NCBI GenBank assembly: GCA_020747045.1
Contig: JAGTJN010000001.1
Coordinates: forward strand, 744,001 to 808,000
Reading direction: 5' to 3'
DNA: 64,000 nucleotides
Origin: Phaeosphaeria sp. MPI-PUGE-AT-0046c
Lineage: Eukaryota; Ascomycota; Dothideomycetes; Pleosporales; Phaeosphaeriaceae
This document shows positions 1 to 11,754 of this stretch, in pieces. Position numbers and translations under genes: made by a program. The notes under the pieces were generated by a model. The model was not told where the DNA came from, made no database searches, and worked only from the letters and a program-made list of their open reading frames with translations. The first letter of the stretch is position 1. Every line of letters starts with the position of its first letter.

Positions 1-502
1 TCCACCTCCTCTTCTCTGCCAATCGGTGGGAAGCCGCGTACATGATCTCAGGCCCCCTTCTTTGGATTCAACTAACCGTCCTAGCGCATCCATCCGGTCT
101 GATCTCTTATCCGGCACCACAGTCATAATTGATAGATACTACTACAGCGGCTGTGTCTACTCGGCCGCCAAGCACAACCCCAGCATGTCGCTCGAGTGGT
201 GTCGCAAACCAGACGTTGGGTTACCGCGGCCGGATCTAGCCATCTTTCTGGACATTTCGGCCGAGGATGCGGCGAAGAGGGGCGGGTATGGGACGGAGAA
301 GTACGAGAAGAAGGAGATGCAAGATCGGGTGAGGGAGTTGTTTGAGGAGTTGATGGGGAAGAGGGAGGGGGAGGATTTTGTAAGGATTAATGCAGGGAAG
401 AGCGCGGAGGAGGTACGGGGAATGGTGAGGGAGGAGGTTGAGAGGTGTGTTAGAAGGATTGATGGGGAGGGGGGCCCACTGAGGGTGGTGGAGGATTGGT
501 GA
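1..502 (+). CDS. CDC8: Thymidylate kinase (dTMP kinase), 3' part
   Basis: Phosphorylates dTMP to dTDP for DNA synthesis. The gene enters from the left edge: exon <1..37 encodes the HLLFSANRWE segment of the family, a 47-bp intron (38-84, GTACAT donor, CTAAC branch site, CTAG acceptor) follows, and the last exon is 85-502. The join keeps frame and gives NRWEAAASIRSDLL. Visible next are the DRYYYSG (DRY/DRX) nucleotide-binding motif, SAAKH, and a glycine/lysine-rich lid region (KRGGYGTEKYEKKE). The P-loop lies outside the window, so length and start cannot be judged. It converges on SLX1 with only 20 bp between the stop codons. The GTG at 26 is not a start; it lies in exon 1 in another frame. 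Confidence 0.9.
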   Translation, partial: PPPLLCQSVGSRVHDLRPPSLDSTNRPSASIRSDLLSGTTVIIDRYYYSGCVYSAAKHNPSMSLEWCRKPDVGLPRPDLAIFLDISAEDAAKRGGYGTEKYEKKEMQDRVRELFEELMGKREGEDFVRINAGKSAEEVRGMVREEVERCVRRIDGEGGPLRVVEDW

Positions 503-522
503 GAGTTCTTTGTATTCGTATG

Positions 523-1605
523 TCAAGCGGGTGCATCTTCGTCCTGGCTTAGATCGTCCATCCATGTTTCGTCTAGGTCTTCATCCTGTTCCTCTTGTGT
601 TTCTGGGGCATCTGTGCCCATAGTGTTGTCGGATTTTCTTTTACGCTTGGGTTTGAGGAGGGCCTTAAGCTCCTCTTCGCCGTGCGTTCGCAGGCTGAGC
701 TCCTTCATCATCGTGGCCCACCGCACAGGACTGTTGCATCCCGGACATGTGCCCTCAATTGGGAGGAGAGCGTCGCGGTCGCCACCTTCACTCAAGAACT
801 TTTGTGACAAGCAGGACAGATGCGAAAGACTTTGGCATGTGTGAACAGGACAGACCAGTATGATTGCACATGCGGTATCAACCTCCTTCTTACACACATC
901 ACAAGCTCGCTGAGTGCCATGTTCGAGCATGCTCTTGACTTTCTCCACGTATGGCTTGCAGTCCTCGTACGCGACAGGAATAGATCGAATGACTTCCGGA
1001 ATGAAGTGCGTATGCAGCTCGCTGGAGACATCACTTGCCACTTTTGGTATCTCTGCTGGCATGAGCTGTATTGTGATGCTACTCCTCAAGGTAGTCTTCA
1101 GCTTGGCGACATGTCTCTGCCACTGAGTAAAGACGTCTGGCGCAAAGAAGCTCAAGTGCAGCGGCCATCGACTAAAGCTGTCTACGCCCAGCAGGTGGTG
1201 CAGATTCTTCAATCTGGCTTCGAGCGACATGGGTGGCCTCTTCCTTCTCCGACCGGGTGATGCAAGCTTCTTGCCTTTGTGAAGCTCTTCGGCCCTTGCG
1301 TCTCGCACCTCTTTGTCGATATGTCGTGTCGCGTGTGTGTTTTGCCACGCCCACTCAAACTGCAATGCAGCAAAATGGGAAGTAAAACCGGTGACGATGC
1401 ACGTCATTTCCCATGGTCGTTTCCCCTGCATCGATGTCCTCTTCGCGCCACCCTTGCTGGAGCCATTGTGCTGGCCGAGGCGACGCGCTGGGTTGGGCGT
1501 GCTGCCAATGTAGTATGATTTGCGGTTCTTGGATCGAAGCAGATAGCAGCAGTAGAAGGCTGGTATGGGCCTAGTTTCGACCTTGAGAGCTTCAGTCATT
1601 TTCAT
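523..1605 (-). CDS. SLX1: Structure-specific endonuclease subunit SLX1 (GIY-YIG nuclease)
   Basis: Catalytic subunit of the Slx1-Slx4 nuclease, which cuts branched DNA such as 5' flaps, replication forks and Holliday junctions in the nucleus. Single exon, 360 residues, within the usual fungal range. The N-terminal GIY-YIG domain (about residues 15-100) shows CCYLLRS, then YYIGST, the catalytic-type arginine in PARRLGQHN and the glutamate in FEWAWQ. A C-terminal RING/PHD-like zinc finger (about 236-295) begins CDVCKKEV and has further Cys/His pairs (CPVHTCQSLSHLSCL, CPGC). A basic then acidic tail (PKRKRKS, QDEDL) ends the protein. The start is the first ATG; a second follows two codons later. 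It is tail-to-tail with thymidylate kinase. Confidence is high because both SLX1 domains are present in order. Confidence 0.93.
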   Translation of the reverse strand: MKMTEALKVETRPIPAFYCCYLLRSKNRKSYYIGSTPNPARRLGQHNGSSKGGAKRTSMQGKRPWEMTCIVTGFTSHFAALQFEWAWQNTHATRHIDKEVRDARAEELHKGKKLASPGRRRKRPPMSLEARLKNLHHLLGVDSFSRWPLHLSFFAPDVFTQWQRHVAKLKTTLRSSITIQLMPAEIPKVASDVSSELHTHFIPEVIRSIPVAYEDCKPYVEKVKSMLEHGTQRACDVCKKEVDTACAIILVCPVHTCQSLSHLSCLSQKFLSEGGDRDALLPIEGTCPGCNSPVRWATMMKELSLRTHGEEELKALLKPKRKRKSDNTMGTDAPETQEEQDEDLDETWMDDLSQDEDAPA

Positions 1606-2670
1606 GAGGCGCGGTTGGTCGTTGGCGACGGCGAAGTGGAATAGCGATGGAGTTAGGGCGGCCGGGGTGCTGTGAGATCAAGCGGAGTGTGATTGGCTGT
1701 GTGTAGCCTCCAGATCGAACACCCTTGCCGCCGACCTCCAGGTGCGCTGTAGTGTGCCAATTTCGGCTCTTCAGCCGCTTGCTATCGATGTCGGGAACCA
1801 GCACGGCCGCAAGCACGCTATGCGTCGAATGCTGTTCGGCACAATTGCGCTCCTGTGGCATGCAGCCGAGCGGCGCCAGATTGCTGGCTGAGACAGCACA
1901 ACAGCGACAACAGCGATAATGGCGTAGAGAAAGCGCGGAAGTGTTTTTGGACGAGTGCACAAGCGTGGATGCGATGCGATTGGGGAGTAGGGCGTCTGGT
2001 AGCGTTGAAGCGGTGCGTCCTCGATGCTTAGGCGCGGTGTGAGGTGTGCAGCCCTGTGGTAATGTCTCATCGCTCGCAGACGACTGCCCGTCGAGGCGCA
2101 TTCCTGCTAGAAGCTGCAATACGCGTGCGCACATGTTCAAATAGAACAAGACTGAGCGCCCAGCACCTGTAAATCATGTTTGACCACATGCACCGCTTCC
2201 AGGCGCATTTTCCATGTAACGTGGTCGTGCTAGACGTGCTGCTGGGCTGGTTGCAGGGTTTGGGGCCTAGCCTACTAGCCTACTAGCGAGCGGGAAAGTA
2301 CGAAGTAGCAAAGGGCATGCACGCTCTCCACTCCTCCGCCCGCACCTTCCCTTCCCTTTCACTCCACACAACACCACGATCGCCTTCACCACCCACTGGC
2401 TCGCCAGCGACAGCCGGTGCCGAGCCGCCGTACCAAGGCGACATCCACTCGTTTCACCAGACACGAGTTTGCAACGAATACGTCGAGCGTAAAAGCAGGC
2501 GTCGCCTCCGTATATGTTCCATGCCAGACATATCAACGCAATACCCACCACCAACGACCGATTCAGCCTCTCCACCGACATCTGAGCTTCTCAAACGGTC
2601 CCTGACTTCGTTATAAAATTGTCTCTGGTGCTGGATTGGCAGACGGGCCGGGTGTAGCGGCGGCGCTGTC
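1606..2670. other. Divergent intergenic region SLX1 / KDM5
   Basis: About 1.06 kb between two divergent starts. The KDM5-proximal third (about 2310-2480) is C/T-rich, as in fungal promoters and leaders. A short duplication, CCTAGCCTACTAGCCTACTAGC, sits near 2271-2288. The minus-strand open stretch at 1592-2149 has low-complexity composition and no recognisable domain. I see no gene here. Confidence 0.5.
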
Positions 2671-5600
2671 ATGGTCGACTTTATGCCCCCAGCAGGGCCA
2701 TCAACTGGCGCCACCATCACCACCTTTCGAGTCGCGGGAGACAATGGAATCCTAGACGGGCCAGCCGCGCCCCCTAGATCAAGAATGAGCGGTGTTGGCA
2801 TGCCACCTGTCAATGTTGCAGCGCCCACCGGCCTCGTTACGATACCTTTGAGCGCCCGCAAGGCGCAGGCCCTGGACCTCGCGACCGTCGAGCGCAAAGG
2901 CTACGGACCGCCCAACGACTTGCCACCAAAACCAAATCGCATGTTCGGCCTCAAGGAAGCGCCTTCGTATCGTCCAACCGCAGAGGAGTTCAAAGACCCG
3001 GTTCAATACATTCAGAGCATTCGCGAAGAGGCGCAGAAGTTCGGCATCGTCAAGATCATTCCACCTGATAATTGGCGAATGCCTTTCGCGCTGGACACAG
3101 AGCGGTTCCACTTTCGCACTAGACGACAGGAGCTCAATTCGGTCGAAGGAGGTACACGTGCCAACCTGAATTATCTAGACCAGCTTGCCAAGTTCCACAA
3201 GCAACATGGCCACAGCCTTACCCGCTTTCCCAGTGTCGACAAGCGCCCCTTGGATCTCTACAAGCTCAAAAAGGCCGTCGAGACACGAGGAGGCTTCGAA
3301 CGCGTCTGCAAAGGAAAGAAGTGGGCTGAGATTGGCCGAGACCTTGGCTACAGCGGCAAAATCATGTCTTCACTTTCCACCTCGCTGAAGAACTCTTACC
3401 AGAAATGGCTGCACCCCTATGAAGAGTACTTGCGTGTAGTTAAGCCTGGTGTGCAGCAGATGCTGGAGTTCGAGCACGGCGGCCCATTCACGCCCTCGCC
3501 AGCTCACTCCCCTATGAAGAAATCTGCACACGGTACGCCTCTTGCCAGCGTTGCCGACTCACCAACAGTCAGAGCCTCAGTAGCTTTGAATGCAACCCTA
3601 CATAGTGATGCCGCGCCTACTCCACCCTCTGAGGTGCATCGGCCAGCTATCTCATCGGGCTTCACCCCAGTCAATTCTGGTGGCTTCACTGCTGTCAATA
3701 CACAAACGCCCCAAGCACCACAACCGCAGGCCTCAGGCCCAAGTCCATTCGCTGCAGTCAACACGCCCAACGGATTCCATCGCGATCACGTCGATTCTCG
3801 TACTTCAACACCAATGCGCAATGGCGGCAGTCCTATGCTATCTGCAGCTAACACGCCAGATCTACGGCCAGCTGCACTTGGATTGACTCCCTTGTCCAGT
3901 GGTCAGATGTTCAACCAGCTGAAGCGGACACTGTCCCAGGATGCAGAGGACAGTTCAACTGGTGATGCAGATGAGAATGGGCGCAGAAGTAAGCGACTCA
4001 AGAAAGGTAAGCATATGTCTAAATTCAGTCTCGCTCCATGCCGTCAGAACAGGGATGTCGTGTCCTTGCGCCTGTTCTGGTCCAGGCACGGGTGAGACCA
4101 GAGTTGCAGCTCTCATTGGCGCGCAGGAATCCTCGCTAACGCAACAATTCTGCAGATGCGGCGCCCACCGTTGCTGGTTCGCACATGACGCAGCCGCGCC
4201 AATCAACGCCAGGTTCGACTCACTACCCTCGTGCACGTGCGGCAGATGAGCGACCAGGAGATGTGAGTGCAGATGCATTTTATGCTTGAAGCTCAGCGTA
4301 TTGATACATTCTAGCGATGCGAAACGTGCGGCACCGACAATGATCCGACAAACATATTGCTTTGCGACAGCTGTGACGCCGGCTACCATGGATACTGCCT
4401 TGACCCTCCCATCAAAGGGATTCCTGCTTACGATTGGCATTGTCCGCGATGTCTCGTCGGCACGGGCGAGTTTGGTTTCGAAGAAGGAGGCATCTACTCG
4501 CTCAAGCAGTTCCAAGAAAAGGCACACAACTTCAAGCAGGCGCACTTTGCAAACAAGATGCCTTTCGATCCCGTTACCAATGCGCAAAGATCAGTCACAG
4601 AAGACGATGTTGAGCGCGAGTTCTGGGCGTCAGTCGGCAATCTCACAGAGACGATCGAAGTCGAGTATGGAGCAGATATCCATTCCACGACGCATGGAAG
4701 TGGATTTCCTACCATCGAAAAGAATCCACGTGATCCGTACTCCACCGATCCGTGGAATCTTAACATCCTCCCTTATGCTCCCGACTCCCTTTTCCGCCAC
4801 ATCAAGTCAGACATATCAGGCATGACAGTCCCCTGGCTGTACGTTGGCATGGTGTTTTCCACCTTTTGCTGGCACGCCGAGGACCATTACACGTACTCTT
4901 CGAATTATCAACACTTTGGAGCCACCAAGACTTGGTATGGCATCCCTGCTGAAGATGCTGATAAATTTGAGCAAGCAATGCGCGAGGCAGTGCCTGAGCT
5001 ATTCGAATCACAGCCCGATCTCTTATTTCAGCTCGTGACACTCTTGACGCCGGAACAATTACAGAAAGCTGGCGTCAGGGTGTACGCCTTGGACCAGCGT
5101 GCCGGAGAGTTTGTCATCACATTCCCGCAAGCCTATCATGCCGGCTTCAATCATGGATTCAACGTGAACGAAGCAGTCAACTTTGCGCCTTCGGACTGGG
5201 AGCCCTTCGGCGAGCACGGCGTACAGCGGCTTCGCGATTACCGACGACAGCCATGTTTCTCCCACGACGAACTACTTATGGCAGCTGCTGCGCGCAAAGA
5301 CACTACAATCAAAATTGCAAAGTGGCTTGCACCAGCCTTGGAGAGAGCACGCGACCGTGAACTCGGTGTGCGGACTGCCTTCCTAGAGAGACACAAGGCT
5401 GTCCAAGAGCATTCTTGCAAAATTGATGGCTCCGGCGACTTTGAAGCTCAGTGCCAGCTAGAATTCATTGTCGATGATGCTGACATACATGAGGATGAGC
5501 TACTTTGTACATTCTGTAAAGCATACGGTTATCTGTCTCGCTTCTACTGCCGCAACAGTAAGAAAGTCTTCTGTCTAGAACATGCTGGGTGGTACGAGTG

Positions 5601-7929
5601 CTGTCCTGGCGGTCCAGAGTCACATCGTTTGTCCGGGGCCAGAGGTGAACATCTGCTCATCTACCGGGTGACTGATGAGAGTCTGAACGCGACTGTTCAG
5701 AAGGTGGTAGATAAAGCAGGTACTCCTGAGGTCTGGGAGCAAAAGATGGAGGCCCTTCTAGCCGAAGGTCCCCAGCCCCAGCTCAAAGCTTTGCGCTCGC
5801 TCTTGAACGAAGGCGAAAAGATTGATTGGGACCTTCCAGGCTTGCCCGACCTGAAGGATTTCGTGGAAAAGTGCCAGGAGGTGTCCGATACTGCCGTAAA
5901 TTACATCACTCGAAAACAGCAAAATCGTCGGAAGAACGACCGGGTGTGGAAAGGACGGGGAGCTGGCAAATCTGCTGCCGCAGCTGAAGCAGACGAGAAA
6001 GAGCGAGAATACCGAAGCGTCGACAACATCCAGAAGCTTCTCAAGCAGGCGAAAGAGTTAGGCTTCGATTGCCCAGAGATCACTGCCCTTCGCGAACGCG
6101 CTGAGAGCATTGCGGAGTTCCAAGAAAAGGCACGTGCGGTTCTTCGCGAGCGACCGGACCAGAAGAGTATTGCTCGGCTAGACGAACTTCTCGAGGAAGG
6201 CAGGGGGTTCAATGTTGATCTTCCGGATCTGGAAACATTGGACAAGGTCGTACAACAGCTGAAGTGGCTTCAAGAAACCGAAGATTTCAAGTTCAAGCAG
6301 GCAACTACTCTGAAGGAGGTGAGCGACCTGATCAGCCGAGGCGCGGAAGTTGGCGTCCCAGAAAATCATCCTGAGATACATTTTCTCCAAAATAAGAAAG
6401 AGCAGGGCGAGTTCTGGGAGACTAAAGCCAAGGAACTGATGGCTGTCGAGAACGTTCACTACCAGCAACTAGATGCCTTGTCCAAGCAAGCGACAAGCTT
6501 ACCCGTTACTCCCGAGACCCGCGCGGCTGTTGATGCCATACTCAAGAAACAACGCGACGCACAAGATCTGATCATGTCCCTCTACGAGCGTAGCAAGAAT
6601 CCCGACTTCTCTCAACGACCAAAATACATGGAGGTCCGTAATGCCATGGAAGGCCTAAGTGTTTTGAACAGTAAGCCACCAGGCACTATCGACCTAGAGA
6701 AAGAACAAAAGCGTCACGAAGACTGGATGCGAACAGGAAAGAAGCTGTTTGGCAAGGCCAATGCACCTCTTCATATTCTACATACCCACATGAAACAGGT
6801 CGACGAGAGAAATCAGGCATGCTTCGATCTTTCCGACCAGCCTAGAATGCCGGTGGAGCCTGCGTCCCGCGAAGTGACGCCTGTCGAGGAGGATACTGTT
6901 GAGGGATCTGGGTCGAATCGTGGAGTCTTCTGCATTTGTCGTCAAAAAGAGGCCGGTATGATGATTGAGTGTGAACTCTGTCACGAATGGTAAGGTACTC
7001 ATCTAGAATGTGTGCGACCACTGCTGACAACAGCTAGGTACCATGGCAAGTGCTTGAAGATGGCGCGCGGCAAAGTCAAGGAAGATGACAGATATACATG
7101 CCCTATTTGTGATTACAGAGTCAAGATACCCCGCGATGCCACTCGACCCAAACTAGAGGATCTGCAGAGATGGCAAGAAATGTTGCAGGATTTGCCATTC
7201 CAGCCCGAGGAAGAGGAGACGCTACAGTCACTGATCGGCCATGGCACGAAATTCCGCGAATATGTGTCGCAGTACATTAACCCATTGATGTCGAGCCCCG
7301 ACGAGCTTATCACCCAACGCTTCTATCTACGGAAGCTTGAAGGCGCAGAGATTCTTCTAGCCGACGAAATCAATTTCTTCCGCCAGGAACTGCACAAGTG
7401 GGCTCCAGTCGCCCCATCGGCCCCGCCTATCTTGGAAAACTCTCTGTCGACACGAAAACCGCGGCCAACCAAACAGCAAAAACTGATGAATTCTTTAGGC
7501 ATCACCAATCCTGAAGATTTGCCAGATCATATGAAGGCCAAGACGCATCAATTCGGCAAGACTAAGCCGTCAGAGCCTGCAAAGGCGCAACTTCAACCCG
7601 CACCCGGACAATCAGACACACCGCCCGGTGAGCCCAAACCCAGTGGCTTCGGTGAGAATGAGTACTTCAATGCAGCATCAGCAACTAGCTTCAACAACTC
7701 ACCGACGTTTGCGACTAGTGGACCTCCGACCTTCGAGGGTAGCACGTCCGTTACGTCCATTGATCCAGGGCTCTTCGAGACGTCGGCAGCAGCACCAACA
7801 AGCCCAATGCAGGATCCGTTCAAGAGCTCGGGCAGTGGCCACGAGATGTTTGGCGAGGTGATAGACATGGGCGGTGGCCAGGCCGAAGAAGCTCTTGCGG
7901 CTACGGAAGGCCACAGTTACATGGACTAG
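2671..7929 (+). CDS. KDM5/JARID1-type histone H3K4 demethylase (JmjN-ARID-PHD-JmjC-C5HC2-PHD)
   Basis: Fe(II)/2-oxoglutarate-dependent demethylase of methylated H3K4, a nuclear chromatin regulator. Four exons: 2671-4006, 4156-4262, 4315-6989, 7038-7929 (introns of 149, 52 and 48 bp), giving 1669 residues, normal for KDM5. Domains in order: JmjN (about 98-140), ARID (about 166-252), PHD1 (from residue 483; its CETCGTDNDP start is created by intron 2), JmjC, C5HC2 zinc finger (CTFCKAYGY...CCPGG), a long PLU-1-like helical region, and PHD2 (FCICRQKEAG, from about 1354). PHD2 is split by intron 3 inside the Trp codon of CHEWYHG. The iron ligands H668, E670 (WHAED) and H756 (YHAGFN) are present; the 88-residue spacing equals that in human KDM5A. 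The Ser/Thr/Pro-rich stretch at about 270-400 and the C-terminal tail are low complexity. This is the Lid2/Jhd2 group; only one copy is seen here. Confidence 0.95.
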
Positions 7930-8426
7930 TTGTCCTTGTGACAGATCTTCCAGCGACGACTACGCTATTTCACATCATTCTTTGGGCACGATTCATTTGC
8001 CAATATCATTCATACAGGGGCCTCCAATCTAATTATCGAGTTCGACACGCGCATATGGCCAGCGGCATGTTTGTACATGAATTCCTTTCTTCTATAATAC
8101 GTGGATAAAAGTTCACTGTTGTTGCATTGTGGTGGGTGTTTGGGTGCTACGGTCTGCACTTGAGGAAACCAACAATCCAACAATACCCGGCAGATGGGCT
8201 ATAAAGGTGTTAATTGTATTTTCGATAGTCAACGAATGGATATTCAGTGTCTGCTAGCATGATACCTGATCTGGAAGCTGGAAGAGTGCATCCATCCATG
8301 GATGTGGTGACGCAAGCACTTGTATGCGAAATGCGCTTCTGGTCTAAATGCGCACCCGGCTTGGCAGCGTGTGGAAAAAGATGGAGCAGCTCAAGCACCA
8401 CCACCGACTTTGGACGACATCTCATA
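7930..8426. other. Intergenic region KDM5 / OXA1
   Basis: About 500 bp holding the KDM5 3' UTR (AT-rich run ATTCTTTGGGCACG...TTCTATAATACG near 7978-8102) and the OXA1 promoter. No gene seen. Confidence 0.5.
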
Positions 8427-10405
8427 ATGTTGCCGAGTCGAGGGCTGCGGCCCGCCCAATTCAAGTGTTCGAATTCGCGACAGTCGACATTACTTCGCTC
8501 GAGTGCGTCAAGAAAGGTGCGCAAAGATAGGGTCGCTGCATCGTGTTGCGCTCTTGCCCATGCCCGTCCGCAACTCCGCATGCCCCAATGCTGCACCACA
8601 CGCAAAACCCCGCTTCGAGGACCGCTCACACGTCGATGGAAATTTCAATGTACTAACTCTGGATATATAGTTCTCCTCTCTCCCCCGTACCGCCGGCCTT
8701 TCTGCACCATCATGTCGAGCAAGTCCGCTGCAGTCTGCTAGGTGGAGAAGCGGCGCAACAGGAAATTCGCACATGGTACTGACAGCATCGTCTGTCCGAT
8801 ATGGCTCCTGGTATGCTCCTTGGAGCTGGGGCAAGTCCAGTGCTCCGACTGGCGATGCGCCGCTCTCTGGAGCTGAGCACGTGCCTATTGCCCAGTACTC
8901 AGAGAGTCCTGTCTCTCAGCATATGGGCCAAGCGACTACACACAGTGCCGAAGCTGCTGTCACATCATCAACACCGGAGCTAGCTCCAGCCGGCATCGAC
9001 AAGGCTGCAGTGGTCAACGATCCTGCCGCGGCAGCTGCCAACACATCCACATCGGCTACCGATGCGGCAACAACTTTCCAAGACCCGAAGACGATCGACG
9101 ACCTTCTCGGCCTTGAACCCGCGAAAGATATTTTACCCAAGGCTGAGATCGATCTCACTTCTCTCATCAACCATCCCGGACAACTGCAAGAACTTGGTCT
9201 GGATTATGGCTATGGCATGACAACTATGTTCGAGAAGACAATTGAGATGATTTACTTGAATTCAGGCTTGGGATGGGCTGGCTCGATTGTAATAGCATCT
9301 GTCGTGGTCCGCAGCGTCACGTTCTTCTTCCAAGTCAAGAGCTCTGACAAAATGGCGGCCATGGCCGCTCTCAAACCTGTAACGGCTCCGTTACAGGAAA
9401 AGATTGAAGAGGCGATTGCGCGAGGGGACAAGCAGCAGGAACAAGTTCTCAAGATGCAGCAAGCCCACATCCTGAGACCATACATGGGCGGCATATTCTC
9501 CATGGGTGGCTTCATGATTATGCAAGGTTGGATTGGTTTCTGTGCTTTCAGATGTCTACGAGCCATGTCCACACTGCCCGTACCTGGAATGGCCAATGAT
9601 GGTCTCCTATGGTTCACTGATCTTACTGTCCGTGATCCGTACTTCTTGCTACCTGCAACGACGACTGGTATCTTCTACGCCATTTTCAAGGTATGCTCAG
9701 CCCCATCCCGATCAATGCACTGCTAACCAATCTCACCAGAGTGGCGGTGAAACTGGTATCTCGACTGATGTCGGTGCGCAAGCCATGCGCGGGAAGATGA
9801 TGACCTTCTTTGCCTTCTTCATGGGTCTCGTTACAGCATTTCAACCCGCTGGACTGCAGATATACTTTCTTGCCTCTGGTATTCTAGGTGCTGCGACTGG
9901 GTGGATGCTACGCCAGAACGGCTTCCGACGTATGATCAATATCCGTCCGCTGCCGGATCCAAGGAGCGACGCAATGTACAGCAAGGTCATCAAGGGCGAA
10001 TTGAAACTCAACGACATTAAGGGTCAGGACGGAAAGGTTCGCTACCAAGCACCGCGTGCCCCCACGAACCGCCGCAAAGTGACGACGCTTTCTGGCATCA
10101 AAATCAAGGAAACCACCACCATTCCAGCGCATCTCAGGGCTGATGCACCCATCATCAACACGGAGAACCCTGACCGCGATGCCGACTTTGACAAGGGCCC
10201 CAGTGGTTCGTTGATGGAGAAACTCGACTACTACAGGAGAAACTACCGCATCTCGTATGTCCAAAAGCGAATGAGGTCAGGTATGGAAGGCTTTTTGAAG
10301 AGACAGGGATACGACACAAAGACCACTTCGGCGCAGCGGAGGCAAAAGAAGCGTGCTGAGCAACAAGAGATTGAGAGGCGGAGGCGGTTTGAGAATAGGT
10401 CATAG
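8427..10405 (+). CDS. OXA1: Mitochondrial inner-membrane insertase OXA1 (YidC/Oxa1 family)
   Basis: Inserts mitochondrially made and some imported proteins into the inner membrane. Three exons: 8427-8516, 8671-9690, 9740-10405, 591 residues. Exon 1 (MLPSRGLRPAQF...) is a short Arg/Ser-rich presequence. Intron 1 (154 bp, donor GTGCGC, branch TACTAAC at 8651, acceptor ATATAG) joins in phase 0 to a frame open from 8671, which continues the basic presequence and reaches YGSWYAPWSWG. Taking the ATG at 8773 as the start would lose this targeting signal. The 60KD_IMP domain (about residues 209-400) includes hydrophobic segments GSIVIASVVVRSVTFFF, GGIFSMGGFMIMQGWIGF and YFLLPATTTGIFYAIF. Intron 2 (49 bp) follows IFK. 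The C-terminal tail is basic and helical (RRQKKRAEQQEIERRRR), as expected of the ribosome-binding tail of Oxa1. Longer than the usual 400-500 residues because of a low-complexity Ala/Thr insert after the presequence. Confidence 0.93.
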
Positions 10406-10661
10406 ATGGTTGACAGGATATGACGTGTATGATATTGGGGGAATCTTCAATCCTGTGTTAACACGACAGCGAGGAGTGTATGTACAAAACTAGGCGCGCC
10501 GTTGCCTTGAATATCATTATGCCGCCCATGCATATGCTGGTAGTTGAACTTGCTCGTCGTGGAGTCATCCTGATCCTTCGTATGTACAATTGCTGCGACT
10601 GCCGCGCAACTCGTATGCAGAGACAGTACTTGATCTATTCCGCACCTTTTTACTTCCTCAC

Positions 10662-11169
10662 CTACTCCATCGACGTATACATGTCCATCTCCCTTCCATC
10701 CCGCCTTCTCCTCTCTACAGGATCAGCGCGCATCTCCACGCCCGGTCCTACCCGTCTCGATTCGCCGCGATGAGTGGGGAAGATCTATTCAATCAGCATT
10801 AGCCCCTCATCCATACATGGCCAATCTTCAAAGTCAAGAACTCCCCCCACATTTCGTCCCACGATCAAACAAGACTCTGAAGCGACTCACCTTGGTCCCA
10901 CTCCAGCCCAACCTAAACGCAAGCTCGTTCGCTACCAACTCCCCAAACCCGAGCATCAGCCCGTTCACAAAAGGCAGCAGCAGGTTGATGGCGGCGCCAC
11001 GCGCGAGACCCCAGAGCGTGGGCGGCTTGTAGAGTATGAGGGGTGAGGAAGAGGATGGCGGCGAAGACGAGGGCGAGAGCTCGTTGTTGGCGTCGTAGTT
11101 TTCGCTGTCCGAGGGCATGGTGATGCCCGAGGCGTCGAGGCGGTCGGGGGAGGGCGAGAGGTCGTCCAT
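10662..11169 (-). CDS. MIM1: Mitochondrial import protein 1 (Mim1/TOM13)
   Basis: Small outer-membrane protein that helps insert alpha-helical outer-membrane proteins and assemble the TOM complex. It is split by an intron, so no single open frame shows it all. Exon 1 is 11169-10891 (93 codons); the 106-bp intron (10890-10785) has a GTGAGT donor after GWSGTK and a GCTGAT/ATAG 3' end; exon 2 is 10784-10662 (40 codons). Both joins are phase 0, giving 133 residues. The TOM13 signature is plain: GAAINLLLPFVNGLMLGFGELVANEL (about 58-83, the transmembrane segment), closely like yeast Mim1 INLLLPFLNGMMLGFGELFAHEL. Exon 2 supplies the conserved basic tail IFPTHRGESRRVGPGVEMR. The N-terminus is acidic and Ser/Pro-rich. 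Converges on OXA1 and is divergent from SHP1. Confidence 0.92.
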
Positions 11170-11754
11170 TGCGGGTTGTGGTTGGATGTGGATGGAGGAG
11201 AGGATGTTAGGGCCAAGATTGGGATGCGGGCATGCGGAGGTGTGTGCGGAGGAGGATTTTGTGGGATGGCGGGTGGATGGTGTGGCGGTGCGATGTATAT
11301 GGGTTTTGGGTGGGGTGTGATGGTGTTTGAGAGGGCTGGGCTACTAAAGAGCGTGTTGAGGGTATGTGGTGGTGCCCGAGGTTGGGGCGGAGGTCAGTGA
11401 TGGAATTCGTGAGGCTCTAAGTTGAGATGGATCCGCGCTTGGCGTCATGGGGGAGCGAGATGGATGGAATGCAGATGAAGGCTACGAGCTCAAGCTATGA
11501 TAAGGCATCTTTGTGTTAAAGTCTGGAGACGGGCATATTTGATAGACAAACTGCAGCTCCAGTGAATTGGCTTCTGTGCTGCCAGTTTGCTGTTTCCAAG
11601 GGGAGAAAGGCTACCGAGTACATCGACGTCAGCCGCTGCCGCCTCCACGCCCCCCACCCCACATTAGAGCTCCAGACACTTTCTTCGAGAGCTGCACAAC
11701 CACAACAACAACATCAAATCCCCTCAACCTCACCTTTAGCATTATTGGCCTGAT
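11170..11754. other. Divergent intergenic region MIM1 / SHP1
   Basis: 585 bp. G-rich on the plus strand next to MIM1 (its C-rich leader on the coding strand) and C-rich just before the SHP1 start, i.e. two pyrimidine-rich leaders facing apart. No further gene seen. Confidence 0.5.

Noticed and set aside
1592..2149. 185-codon minus-strand frame upstream of SLX1
   Set aside because: No domain, Ser/Arg/His/Pro composition of non-coding DNA, and it overlaps the SLX1 start region.
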